A DNA stretch of 64,000 nt from positions 1 through 64,000 of the forward strand of contig NZ_CAKZHV010000029.1 in the NCBI RefSeq assembly GCF_936927845.1. The letters are read 5' to 3'. How positions within the stretch are numbered: position 1 is the stretch's first letter; each line of letters opens with the position of its first letter. This document shows, one piece after another, positions 51,360-58,467 of the stretch. The stretch comes from an uncultured Sphingomonas sp. Its GTDB lineage: Bacteria > Pseudomonadota > Alphaproteobacteria > Sphingomonadales > Sphingomonadaceae. The translations under genes were made by a program, and so were the position numbers. Below the pieces are notes generated by a model that had not been told where the DNA came from, ran no database searches, and saw nothing but the letters and a program-made list of their open reading frames with translations.

Positions 51360-51377
51360 CGTCGCCCGCGGGCGACG
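51360..51377. terminator. Perfect palindrome after the hypothetical gene
   Basis: CGTCGCCCGCGGGCGACG is self-complementary over 18 nt. It lies 2 nt after the stop codon; there is no T-run, so it is a possible 3' hairpin only. Confidence 0.4.
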
Positions 51378-51427
51378 CGCGTATCGGGGCTTGACCCGAG
51401 CGCGGCCACGGTGATGGGACAGCATCG

Positions 51428-51877
51428 ATGCCGTGGTACGTCGCCTTGTTCTGGATCGTCAGCGCGTTGCTGGTCGTCGCCGCGTGGATACGCGGTGGAT
51501 GGCCCGAGCGGGTGATCACGACCACGCTGCTGGTCGGCGTGATCGCGACCCGCATCGCGCGCTCGCCGCTGGCGATCCGCTACCACCACGTCGAATGGCG
51601 CATTCTGGTGATCGACCTGGTCACCTTCGCGATCTTCGTCTGGGTGGCCGTGAGATCGAACCGCCGATGGCCTCTCCTCGCCGCCGCGCTGCTGGTGCCC
51701 TCGTTGCTGGCGCATCTCGGGCGCCTGATCAATCCGACGTTTCACGCCAACGGTTACTCGATTGCGGGGCTGACGACCTATCTGCTGCTGCCGGTGATGG
51801 CGGCGGGGATCTGGCGCGCGCGAGCAACGAGGGAGACTGCGTCAGCGCGCGAACGCGGGAGTGCGCGCGGCAGTTAA
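51428..51877 (+). CDS. Small multi-pass membrane protein
   Basis: 149 residues with four to five hydrophobic segments: ALFWIVSALLVVAAWI, TTTLLVGVIATRIA, ILVIDLVTFAIFVWVAV, WPLLAAALLVPSLLA and GLTTYLLLPVMAAGIW. Not recognised, but the small four-helix type is common in sphingomonads. A TTGACC upstream may be its -35. The radC-like frame begins inside its 3' end. Confidence 0.7.
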   Translation: MPWYVALFWIVSALLVVAAWIRGGWPERVITTTLLVGVIATRIARSPLAIRYHHVEWRILVIDLVTFAIFVWVAVRSNRRWPLLAAALLVPSLLAHLGRLINPTFHANGYSIAGLTTYLLLPVMAAGIWRARATRETASARERGSARGS

Positions 51878-51945
51878 GCTACATCCTGCGCGACCTGCCA
51901 GACGCGCAGCATGAAGCCTGGGCGCTCGCCGCCGAGTTCGAGACC

Positions 51946-52452
51946 GTGGCGGCGACGCTTGCCGCGACCCCGCACCGCATCCACGCGGTGGTGCGCGACG
52001 GCGCATCGGTCAGCGCCGCGCTCGCCTCCTTTGCCGAAACGCTGAGCGACGTACTGGAATGCCGGGTCGAGGATCGTCCGCTGGTGTCCGATTCGGTGGC
52101 GCTGCGCGACCTGCTCCACGCGCAGATGGCGTTCCTGCCGCGCGAGGAGGTACGCGCGCTGTTCCTCAATGCGCGCAACCGCCTGATCCGCTGCGAAGTG
52201 GCGGCGCGCGGGACGATCGATGCCTCCGCGATCCATGTGCGCGAGTTGATCCACCGCGCGCTCGACCTCGGCAGCACCGCGCTGATCCTGGCGCACAACC
52301 ATCCCTCCGGCGATCCGACGCCGAGCGCGCACGACGTAACGCTGACCCGCGCGGTGATCGCCGCCGCCGCGCCGCTGCGCATCGCGGTGCACGATCACGT
52401 CATCGTGGCGCGTGGCGGGCAGGTCAGCCTGCGCGCGGCAGGGCTGATCTGA
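51946..52452 (+). CDS. RadC-like JAB1/MPN domain protein (N-terminal start unclear)
   Basis: 168 residues from this GTG. The JAB/MPN metal motif is complete: LILAHNHPSGDPTPSAHD. Also FLNARNRLIRCEV, ARGTIDASAIHVRELIHRALDLG and the C-terminal HDHVIVARGGQVSLRAAGL. Homology-looking sequence (RQLSYILRDLPDAQHEAW) continues about 28 codons upstream, but no ATG, GTG or TTG occurs in that interval. RadC proteins are not true repair factors; function unresolved. The stop overlaps the next ATG. Confidence 0.8.
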   Translation: MAATLAATPHRIHAVVRDGASVSAALASFAETLSDVLECRVEDRPLVSDSVALRDLLHAQMAFLPREEVRALFLNARNRLIRCEVAARGTIDASAIHVRELIHRALDLGSTALILAHNHPSGDPTPSAHDVTLTRAVIAAAAPLRIAVHDHVIVARGGQVSLRAAGLI

Positions 52453-52835
52453 TGCGCTGCAACCGCGCGCTCGACGTCATGGTGGTCGAACAGATGCTCG
52501 ATCCCGAATTGCCGCTCAGCCTGTACGAGCGGTTGCGCACCGCGATGACGGTGCGCTCGATCCCGCACGGTGCGCAGGCGCTGCGGTTGATCGAGGCGGG
52601 CGCCGCACCCGACATCATCGTCGTCGACCGCCGCGCACCGGGCGTCGATCTCGTCGCGATGCAACGCCTGCTGGAGTTGCGCACCGACACGGCGCCGACG
52701 CGCGTGTCGTTCATCGACGCCGAACGCGCGCTGCTGTGCGCCGGCGACGCGGACGAGCCGATCGCGTTGCTCCACGATCTGGGCACGACACTCGACCGGC
52801 GCGACGAGGCGGACAGCGACGCGCACGATTGCTGA
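52452..52835 (+). CDS. Degenerate receiver-like protein coupled to radC
   Basis: 127 residues. The segment ALRLIEAGAAPDIIVVDRRAPGVDLVAMQRLLEL has the fold order of a response-regulator receiver (D before VV-D-R-R), with PTRVSFIDAERALL after it. It lacks the usual TKP-like Lys and the acidic pocket is incomplete, so it is called degenerate. The ATG overlaps the radC stop (TGATG), indicating coupling. No histidine kinase lies next to it. Confidence 0.5.
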   Translation: MRCNRALDVMVVEQMLDPELPLSLYERLRTAMTVRSIPHGAQALRLIEAGAAPDIIVVDRRAPGVDLVAMQRLLELRTDTAPTRVSFIDAERALLCAGDADEPIALLHDLGTTLDRRDEADSDAHDC

Positions 52836-52966
52836 AGCGCGACTGGTTGGGCACCGTTGCTGCCCGACTGTAACGCTGCGTTGCAGCAAGAAAACGTCAC
52901 GTCATGCTCATACAATGGTGGTCCAGCGCGGCTAGGCGTGGCGGGCACAGCAGGAGTTTGCCGTCG

Positions 52967-53185
52967 ATGCACGAACCCAACCCGCGCCACCGTAGCCTGA
53001 TCGAGTCGCTTCGCGCGTCATTGCTGATGCTCGGGTTCGGGCTGAGCGTGCTCGCCTTCCTGATCGCAATCGATCGCCCCGAATGGTTCCACCTGCGCCC
53101 GGCGACCGGAACCGCGGCGGCGATGGCGCACGCCGCCGCCCCGGCCGATCAAACGCGTACCGTGATGAGCCGGATCAGCGGCTGA
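52967..53185 (+). CDS. Small membrane protein
   Basis: 72 residues. After a polar MHEPNPRHRSLIESLR segment one hydrophobic helix (ASLLMLGFGLSVLAFLIAI) is followed by a cytoplasmic or periplasmic Ala-rich tail. AGGAG precedes the ATG at 10 nt. An upstream ATG at 52904 is in frame but has no ribosome site. Not recognised. Confidence 0.65.
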   Translation: MHEPNPRHRSLIESLRASLLMLGFGLSVLAFLIAIDRPEWFHLRPATGTAAAMAHAAAPADQTRTVMSRISG

Positions 53186-53220
53186 GAAGGTTCAGCGGCT
53201 GCGCCCGACCGCGCAGCCGC

Positions 53221-53700
53221 TCAATCCGCGGCGACGAGCCGGCGGAAGCGATCGATCGCACAACTGGCGCCGCTGCGCGCGCGGATCACGTCGCGGCCGG
53301 CGCAGATCTTTCCGTCCTTGGTCGGCTTGAGATAGAAACCCGAGAAGAAGTTCATCGCCGGGCATTCGTCGTCCAACTTGGCGCGAACGCGCTTGATGCC
53401 GTCCACGATCAGGTCGACGTCACTCTCACCGCCGATCGCGGCACCGGTCAGCGACTTCATCTCGACGCAGCGCGGCCCCTTCTTCTCGCGCCACACCGGC
53501 ACCGCCACGCGGCTGCGCGCGGGCGAGACACGCGGGATGCGGATGATCAGCCGCTCGTGGATGGTCAGTTGCGCGAGCTCCTCGCCCATCCACGTCGGTG
53601 CGGTTTGCGCCGACACCAGCACGGGCGCCGCGACCGCGAGCAGCGCGGGCGCGAGCAATGTCGAACCGAGCGGCGAGGAAGAGCGGGCACGCGTGGACAT
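53221..53700 (-). CDS. Putative exported protein
   Basis: 159 residues. N-terminal signal peptide (STRARSSSPLGSTLLAPALLAVAAPVLVSA). The mature part has CVEMKSLTGAAIGG, DECPAMNFFSGFYLKP, GKICAGRDVIRARSGASCAID: four or more Cys, suggesting two disulfides, and a conserved-looking KSLTGAAI pattern found in other sphingomonad secreted proteins. Function unknown. GAAGG precedes the ATG. It is divergent from the FAD-binding oxidase gene with a gap of 38 nt. Confidence 0.7.
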   Translation of the reverse strand: MSTRARSSSPLGSTLLAPALLAVAAPVLVSAQTAPTWMGEELAQLTIHERLIIRIPRVSPARSRVAVPVWREKKGPRCVEMKSLTGAAIGGESDVDLIVDGIKRVRAKLDDECPAMNFFSGFYLKPTKDGKICAGRDVIRARSGASCAIDRFRRLVAAD

Positions 53701-53738
53701 TGGTGCGCCTTCGTTGCGTTGGACCATTTGAACCTTCG

Positions 53739-55187
53739 ATGAATTCGCCGCAAGACAAGCACATGACAGCAGCGTCCGACCGTCTCGTCGTCGACCTTTC
53801 CGCCCATCTGCCAGCGCGCGCGATCGTGACCGATGCCGACGCGATCGCACCGTGGCTGATCGACTGGCGGCGGCGCTACCACGGCCGCGCCACGCTGCTG
53901 CTCGCGCCAGAGGATAGCGCGCAGGTGCAGCAGGTGGTGCGCGCCGCGCGCGCGCACGGCGTGCCACTCGTGCCACAGGGCGGCAACAGTTCGATGGTCG
54001 GCGGCGCGACCCCGCCCGCCGACGGCAGCGCCACGATCCTGTCGCTCAGACGCATGAAGCGGGTGCGGCGGCTCGACGCGGACGCCGGGCTGGCGGTGGT
54101 CGAGGCGGGCGTCATCCTGGCCGACCTGCACGAGGCAGCGCTGGCGGTCGGGCAGCGGTTCCCGCTGACACTCGGCGCGCGCGGCTCGGCGACCGTCGGG
54201 GGATTGGTGTCGACCAACGCGGGCGGGACGCAGGTGCTGCGGTTCGGCACGATGCGCGGGCTCGTCGCCGGGCTGGAGGCGGTGCTGCCCGACGGGTCGC
54301 TCCACGACGGACTGTCGCCGCTCAAGAAGGATAACCGCGGTTACGACCTCAACCAATTGCTGATCGGCGCGGAGGGTACGCTCGGCATCGTCACGGCAGC
54401 CGCGCTGCGACTGGTGCCCGCGGTTGCGGCGCGCGCGGTCGCCTGGGTCGCGCTCGGCTCGCCCGACGACGCCTTGGTGCTGCTCAAGCGGTTCCAAGCG
54501 GCGAGCGACGCGGTGGAGAGTTTCGAGCTGTTGCCGGCGGAATCGCTCGACGCGGTGCTCGCCTATCTGCCGGATGCGCGCGCGCCGGTCGCGACCCGCG
54601 CGCCCTGGCACGTACTGGTCGAGGTGACCGCCCCCGTGTTAGCCGCCAGCCCCGCATCGATCGTCGAACGCGTGCTCGCCGCCGCGCTCGACGACGGCCT
54701 GATCGCCGATGCCACGATCGCGACGAGCGAGAAACAGGCCGAGGCATTCTGGCGGATGCGGGAATCGATCTCGGACGCCGAACGCGCCACCGGACCGGCC
54801 GCGCAGCACGACATCTCGGTACCGGTCGAGGCGATGCCGCGCTTCATGGTGGAGGCGGCGGCAGCGTGCGAGGCACGCTTTCCCGGTACCCGCGCCTCCG
54901 GCTTCGGACATCTGGGCGACGGCAATGTCCACTTCCACGTCCGTGCACCCGCCGGCACCGACCCGGCGGATTGGTACGGCGCGCAGGTGCCCGTCGTCTC
55001 TGCCTTTGTCCACGATCTGGTGGTAGCAGCGGGCGGATCGATCTCGGCCGAGCACGGCATCGGCCAGATGAAGATCGCCGAACTCGCGCGACTGTCGTCA
55101 CCCGCGCGGATCGGCGCATTGCGCGCGATCAAGCAGGCGTTCGACCCCGACTGGCTGTTCAACCCGGGCAAGCTGATCGCGCGCTGA
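53739..55187 (+). CDS. FAD-binding oxidoreductase (GlcD / D-lactate dehydrogenase type)
   Basis: 482 residues of the vanillyl-alcohol oxidase fold. The FAD-binding half has PQGGNSSMVGGATPP and LGARGSATVGGLVSTNAGGTQVLRFGTMRG; the C-terminal half has HDISVPVEAMPRF, GFGHLGDGNVHFH and SAEHGIGQMK. It oxidises a 2-hydroxy acid (glycolate or D-lactate is likely) using a membrane or cytochrome acceptor. A shorter start (MTAASDRL, 53763) is possible. No fumarate-type partner subunits (glcE, glcF) are adjacent. Confidence 0.9.
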   Translation: MNSPQDKHMTAASDRLVVDLSAHLPARAIVTDADAIAPWLIDWRRRYHGRATLLLAPEDSAQVQQVVRAARAHGVPLVPQGGNSSMVGGATPPADGSATILSLRRMKRVRRLDADAGLAVVEAGVILADLHEAALAVGQRFPLTLGARGSATVGGLVSTNAGGTQVLRFGTMRGLVAGLEAVLPDGSLHDGLSPLKKDNRGYDLNQLLIGAEGTLGIVTAAALRLVPAVAARAVAWVALGSPDDALVLLKRFQAASDAVESFELLPAESLDAVLAYLPDARAPVATRAPWHVLVEVTAPVLAASPASIVERVLAAALDDGLIADATIATSEKQAEAFWRMRESISDAERATGPAAQHDISVPVEAMPRFMVEAAAACEARFPGTRASGFGHLGDGNVHFHVRAPAGTDPADWYGAQVPVVSAFVHDLVVAAGGSISAEHGIGQMKIAELARLSSPARIGALRAIKQAFDPDWLFNPGKLIAR

Positions 55188-55322
55188 ACGTCGCAGCGAT
55201 TACGCGGTCGGCTCGAACGTGCTTGCGTGCGCCACCCGCACCGAATAACCCGCGAAAAAAGCAGGCCTGCGCGGGAACCTTTCGCGCGAATATCAAAACA
55301 AACACACCTGGAGACACGTTCA

Positions 55323-56090
55323 ATGGCCAGCGCGCCGCAGCTTCCGCTCTTCTACAATGGCCTGGAGCCGCTCTCGAGCGAGGCCCATGCGAACTACCGC
55401 ATCCGCCCGGCGAACGTCGCGCCGTTCCTGGCGCAGCAGCACGCCGTGCCGTTGACCGTTGAGGAATTCCCGCTGGTGCAGCGTTTCATGCCGATCGTCT
55501 TCTCGGTCGGTGACGACGCGATCCCGATCGGACTGATGGGACTGAACGAGGGCGTCAACGTCTTCGTCGACGACGAGGGCAAGCTGCTGAGCGAGGATTT
55601 CTACGTTCCCGCCTACATCCGCCGCTACCCGTACATGCTCGCGCGGTTGAACCCCGACGCGCAGGAGCTGTCGCTGTGCTTCGACCCGACCTCCGACACG
55701 ATCGGCCCGTTCGAGGACGGCGAGCCGATGTTCCAGGACGGCAAGCCGACCGAGATCGTGCAGAATGTCCTGCAGTTCACCGAAAGCTTCGAGCAGGCCG
55801 GCGCGCGCACCAGCCAGTTCATGAAGGAACTGCGCGAGCTGGACCTGTTGATGGACGGCGAAGTGTCGATCCAGCAGGAAGGCGTCGAGCAGCCGTTCGT
55901 GTATCGCGGTTTCCAGATGGTAAATGAGCAGAAGCTGGCCGAACTGCGCGGCGATCAATTGCGCAAGATTTCGCAGTCGGGCATGCTGCCGCTGCTCTAC
56001 GCGCACCTCTTCTCGCTGGCGCTGATGCGTGAGATCTTCTCGCGTCAGGTGCGCCTCGGCAAGATGCCGCAGCCCAACCTCTCGTTCTGA
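55323..56090 (+). CDS. SapC family protein
   Basis: 255 residues with the SapC signature: LPLFYNGLEPLSSEAHANYRI, then VPLTVEEFPLVQRFMPIVFS and EDFYVPAYIRRYPYML. SapC proteins are widespread in alphaproteobacteria, often associated with TonB-dependent receptors or beta-barrel genes; biochemical role unknown. CTGGAG precedes the ATG. It is followed 12 nt later by cytochrome b561, probably one transcript. Confidence 0.88.
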   Translation: MASAPQLPLFYNGLEPLSSEAHANYRIRPANVAPFLAQQHAVPLTVEEFPLVQRFMPIVFSVGDDAIPIGLMGLNEGVNVFVDDEGKLLSEDFYVPAYIRRYPYMLARLNPDAQELSLCFDPTSDTIGPFEDGEPMFQDGKPTEIVQNVLQFTESFEQAGARTSQFMKELRELDLLMDGEVSIQQEGVEQPFVYRGFQMVNEQKLAELRGDQLRKISQSGMLPLLYAHLFSLALMREIFSRQVRLGKMPQPNLSF

Positions 56091-56102
56091 TCGGACAACC
56101 CC

Positions 56103-56648
56103 ATGCGATCGACCACCGACACCGCCCGCTACTCGTCGGTGGCGATCGCATTCCACTGGACGATCGCAGCGCTCGTCATCGCCAATCTGGTGATCGGCAT
56201 CGGGCATGACGGCATCCCGGCGCTGCGCAGGCTGATGGGCGCGCACAAGGCGATCGGCATCACCGTGCTCGCGCTCACCGCCGCGCGTTTCGCGTGGCGG
56301 TTGACGCATCGCCCGCCGCCCCTGCCCGCGGGCACGCCGGCGTGGGAACGCGGCAGCGCGCACGCGACCCACTGGACGCTCTACCTGCTGATGATCGCGA
56401 TGCCGCTCACCGGCTGGGCGATGGTGTCGGGGCCGGAGGCGAGCAGGCCGTTGAGCTGGTTCGGATTGTTCAACGTGCCGCTGCTGCCGATCGGGGCCGG
56501 CGCCGCCGACGCCGGGCACAGCGCGCACGGCGTGCTCGGCTGGCTGATGCTCGCGCTGGTGGTGCTGCACGTCACAGCGGCGCTGCGGCACCACCTGATC
56601 CTGCGCGACCATGTGTTGGCGCGGATGGCGCCCGCGCTACGCCGCTGA
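56103..56648 (+). CDS. Cytochrome b561 family protein
   Basis: 181 residues with four membrane helices and paired His ligands: FHWTIAALVIANLVIGIGH, MGAHKAIGITVLALTAARFAW, ATHWTLYLLMIAMPLTGWAM and AHGVLGWLMLALVVLHVTAALRHH. It would transfer electrons across the membrane, probably from ubiquinol or another reductant, using two b-type haems. Downstream of sapC by 12 nt. Confidence 0.92.
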   Translation: MRSTTDTARYSSVAIAFHWTIAALVIANLVIGIGHDGIPALRRLMGAHKAIGITVLALTAARFAWRLTHRPPPLPAGTPAWERGSAHATHWTLYLLMIAMPLTGWAMVSGPEASRPLSWFGLFNVPLLPIGAGAADAGHSAHGVLGWLMLALVVLHVTAALRHHLILRDHVLARMAPALRR

Positions 56649-56692
56649 TCCTGCGACAAGGCGTGCGGCGGACACGGTGTTTTTCTCGCGCG

Positions 56693-56721
56693 TTGCTTGA
56701 AACCTTTGCCCCAGATCATAT
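56693..56721 (+). promoter_or_regulatory. Promoter of the sRNA candidate
   Basis: TTGCTT, a 17-nt spacer and TCATAT (or 18 nt and CATATG). Predicted start near 56728. Confidence 0.45.
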
Positions 56722-56727
56722 GTTCTT

Positions 56728-56836
56728 GAGCGTACGGTTCTTGTGTCCCCCCTTTCGCAAGGCCGTACGGCACATCTTCTGATGTGCCTCCTCCCTGAAC
56801 CTCGGCCACCGTGCTTTCAGCACGGTGGCTTTTTTT
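56728..56836 (+). ncRNA. Candidate intergenic small RNA with intrinsic terminator
   Basis: About 109 nt. Stem 1: CGTACGG (56731-56737) with CCGTACG (56763-56769) enclosing a loop with CCCCCC. Stem 2: GGCACATC-TTCT-GATGTGCC (56769-56788). Then a single-stranded CU-rich linker containing CTCCTCCC, which could base-pair with Shine-Dalgarno sequences. Stem 3: GCCACCGTGC with GCACGGTGGC, followed by seven T, a perfect terminator. No reading frame. The layout matches alphaproteobacterial trans-acting sRNAs; alternatively it is a 3' UTR of cytochrome b561. Confidence 0.6.
56805..56836 (+). terminator. Intrinsic terminator
   Basis: A 10-bp perfect stem (GCCACCGTGC / GCACGGTGGC) with a 5-nt loop and TTTTTTT. 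It ends on the stop codon of the next gene, which runs on the opposite strand, and could serve both directions. Confidence 0.95.
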
Positions 56837-57687
56837 CATTCCGCCGCTTGCGCGAAGTCGCTGCCGGCCGTCCCTATTCCCGTCAGCGCCTCGTCGCGCA
56901 ACGCGTCGATGATCGCGCGCACCAGCGTGACCGTGCGCGCCAGGCCGGGCCCCGGCTGATCGAGCCGCGCGTCGAGGTACAGCGCGCGATCGATCTCGAG
57001 CTGGACACCATGGACCTGCTCGGACGGACGCGCGTGGCGTTCGAGGATGTACCCGCCCGCGTACGGGCTGTTGAGCGCGTGCGCGAGCCCGGCACCCGCG
57101 ATCTCGCTCTCGACCCGCTGGACGAAGCGCGCGGAGGCGGCCCGCCCGAAACGATCGCCCACCACCACGCGCGTGCGCCCGCCCGGCAACGACGGCATCG
57201 AGTGGATGTCGAGCAATACCGCCACCCCGAACCGGTCGCGCGCGCGCGCCAGCGCTGCACCCAGCGCGTCGTGGTACGGCCGGTGATCGGCCGCGATCCG
57301 CGCCTCGACCTCGTCGGCGCCCAGCCGGCGGCGCCAGACATCGCCCGTCGCCACGGTCCGCCGCGGCACGATCCCCAACCCCGCGCGCACCTTCGCCGAC
57401 AATGGCGAGCGGCGCGCGCCGTCGTCGAGCAGCGGATCGCGCTCGTGCTCGGCGCGGTTCAGGTCGATCCAGGCGCGCGGCGCATCCTGCAGCAGCAGCG
57501 TCTCGTCCAGGCGCGCGCCAAGTGCGACCGCGTCGACGTGGCGGTCCTCCAGCGCCGACAGTTGCGCGGTCGGCGCGCGCAACGCCGCCCCCATCCCCGC
57601 GGGATAATCGCGCCCGGCGTGCGGCACCGACAGCACCACCGGACTGTCGGGCACGATGCTGCCGATGATGCGGAACGATGCGGTCAT
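56836..57687 (-). CDS. N-formylglutamate amidohydrolase family protein
   Basis: 283 residues. Conserved features: SIVPDSPVVLSVPHAGRDYP, EDRHVDAVA, DLNRAEHERDP, VLLDIHSMPSLPGG and a C-terminal VHGVQLEIDRALYLD. The family removes formyl groups from N-formylglutamate in histidine degradation, or acts on other N-acyl amino acids. No hut genes are nearby, so the substrate is uncertain. It is divergent from cpdR. Confidence 0.88.
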   Translation of the reverse strand: MTASFRIIGSIVPDSPVVLSVPHAGRDYPAGMGAALRAPTAQLSALEDRHVDAVALGARLDETLLLQDAPRAWIDLNRAEHERDPLLDDGARRSPLSAKVRAGLGIVPRRTVATGDVWRRRLGADEVEARIAADHRPYHDALGAALARARDRFGVAVLLDIHSMPSLPGGRTRVVVGDRFGRAASARFVQRVESEIAGAGLAHALNSPYAGGYILERHARPSEQVHGVQLEIDRALYLDARLDQPGPGLARTVTLVRAIIDALRDEALTGIGTAGSDFAQAAE

Positions 57688-57821
57688 GAAGCGTGAAGCG
57701 TATGGGAGCTTCGCCGCAGGGGCAACACCGCGTGCCGCATTGCGACAGCGTTCACCATTTCCGGCGGTGGAATGTTACCCCTCTTGCAGGCATAATCCCG
57801 CTCGTTCGATCGAGGGTGATG

Positions 57822-58199
57822 ATGATCAAGATTCTGCTGGCCGAAGACGACGCGGTGATGCGCGAATATCTGACGCGCGCGCTGGAAAAGTCGGGCTATT
57901 CGGTCAGCGCGGTCGATTGCGGCACCGCGGCGCTGCCGCTGCTGGAACAGGACACGTTCGACCTGCTGCTGACCGACATCGTGATGCCCGAAATGGACGG
58001 GATCGAGCTGGCGCAAAAAGCATCGGAGATGGTGCCGGACTTGCGCGTCATGTTCATCACCGGTTTCGCGGCGGTGACGCTGAAGGCCGGCAGCGCGATG
58101 CCGCACGCGCGCGTCCTGTCGAAACCGTTCCACCTGCGCGACCTCGTGCTGGAGGTTGATCGCCTGTTCAACGTCGACGCGTTGAATGAGTTGAATTGA
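57822..58199 (+). CDS. cpdR: Response regulator CpdR
   Basis: 125-residue single-domain receiver. Phosphorylation site Asp52 in FDLLLTDIVMPEMDG, acidic pocket AEDD (7-10), and Lys101 in LSKPFHLRD. In Caulobacter, unphosphorylated CpdR primes ClpXP for proteolysis of cell-cycle regulators and is controlled by CckA-ChpT. The start MIKILLAEDD follows GAGGG at 5 nt; the preceding ATG is in frame and adjacent. Followed by tRNA-Val. Confidence 0.93.
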   Translation: MIKILLAEDDAVMREYLTRALEKSGYSVSAVDCGTAALPLLEQDTFDLLLTDIVMPEMDGIELAQKASEMVPDLRVMFITGFAAVTLKAGSAMPHARVLSKPFHLRDLVLEVDRLFNVDALNELN

Positions 58200-58242
58200 G
58201 TGCTTGCGCACGCCCACGACCCCCGCTAGAGGCGCTCACCTC

Positions 58243-58317
58243 GGGCGTGTAGCTCAGTGGTAGAGCACTGTGTTGACATCGCAGGGGTCGCAAGTTCAAT
58301 CCTTGCCACGCCCACCA
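58243..58317 (+). tRNA. tRNA-Val (anticodon GAC), CCA encoded
   Basis: Acceptor GGGCGTG pairs with CACGCCC, discriminator A, encoded CCA. Anticodon stem CTGTG/CGCAG closes the loop TTGACAT, anticodon GAC. 75 nt. Confidence 0.97.
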
Positions 58318-58323
58318 TGAAAG

Positions 58324-58355
58324 ACCCGCTAGGCCGCAGGCTTAGCGGGTTTTTT
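58324..58355 (+). terminator. Intrinsic terminator after tRNA-Val
   Basis: ACCCGCTA and TAGCGGGT form an 8-bp stem whose loop holds a smaller GCC/GGC helix, followed by six T. Confidence 0.9.
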
Positions 58356-58467
58356 CGTGCTCGGACGGCGCGATCGTCGCACCGTATCGGCGTCGTCCCG
58401 CCGCGGCTTGCTAGGCGGCGCGGGCGTGTTAAGCCGGCGACACGCCTTCTGCGTTCCCGGAGTGATG

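Noticed and set aside
55273..55320. EcfG promoter before sapC
   Set aside because: GGAAC exists but the -10 is AAAA, which does not match.
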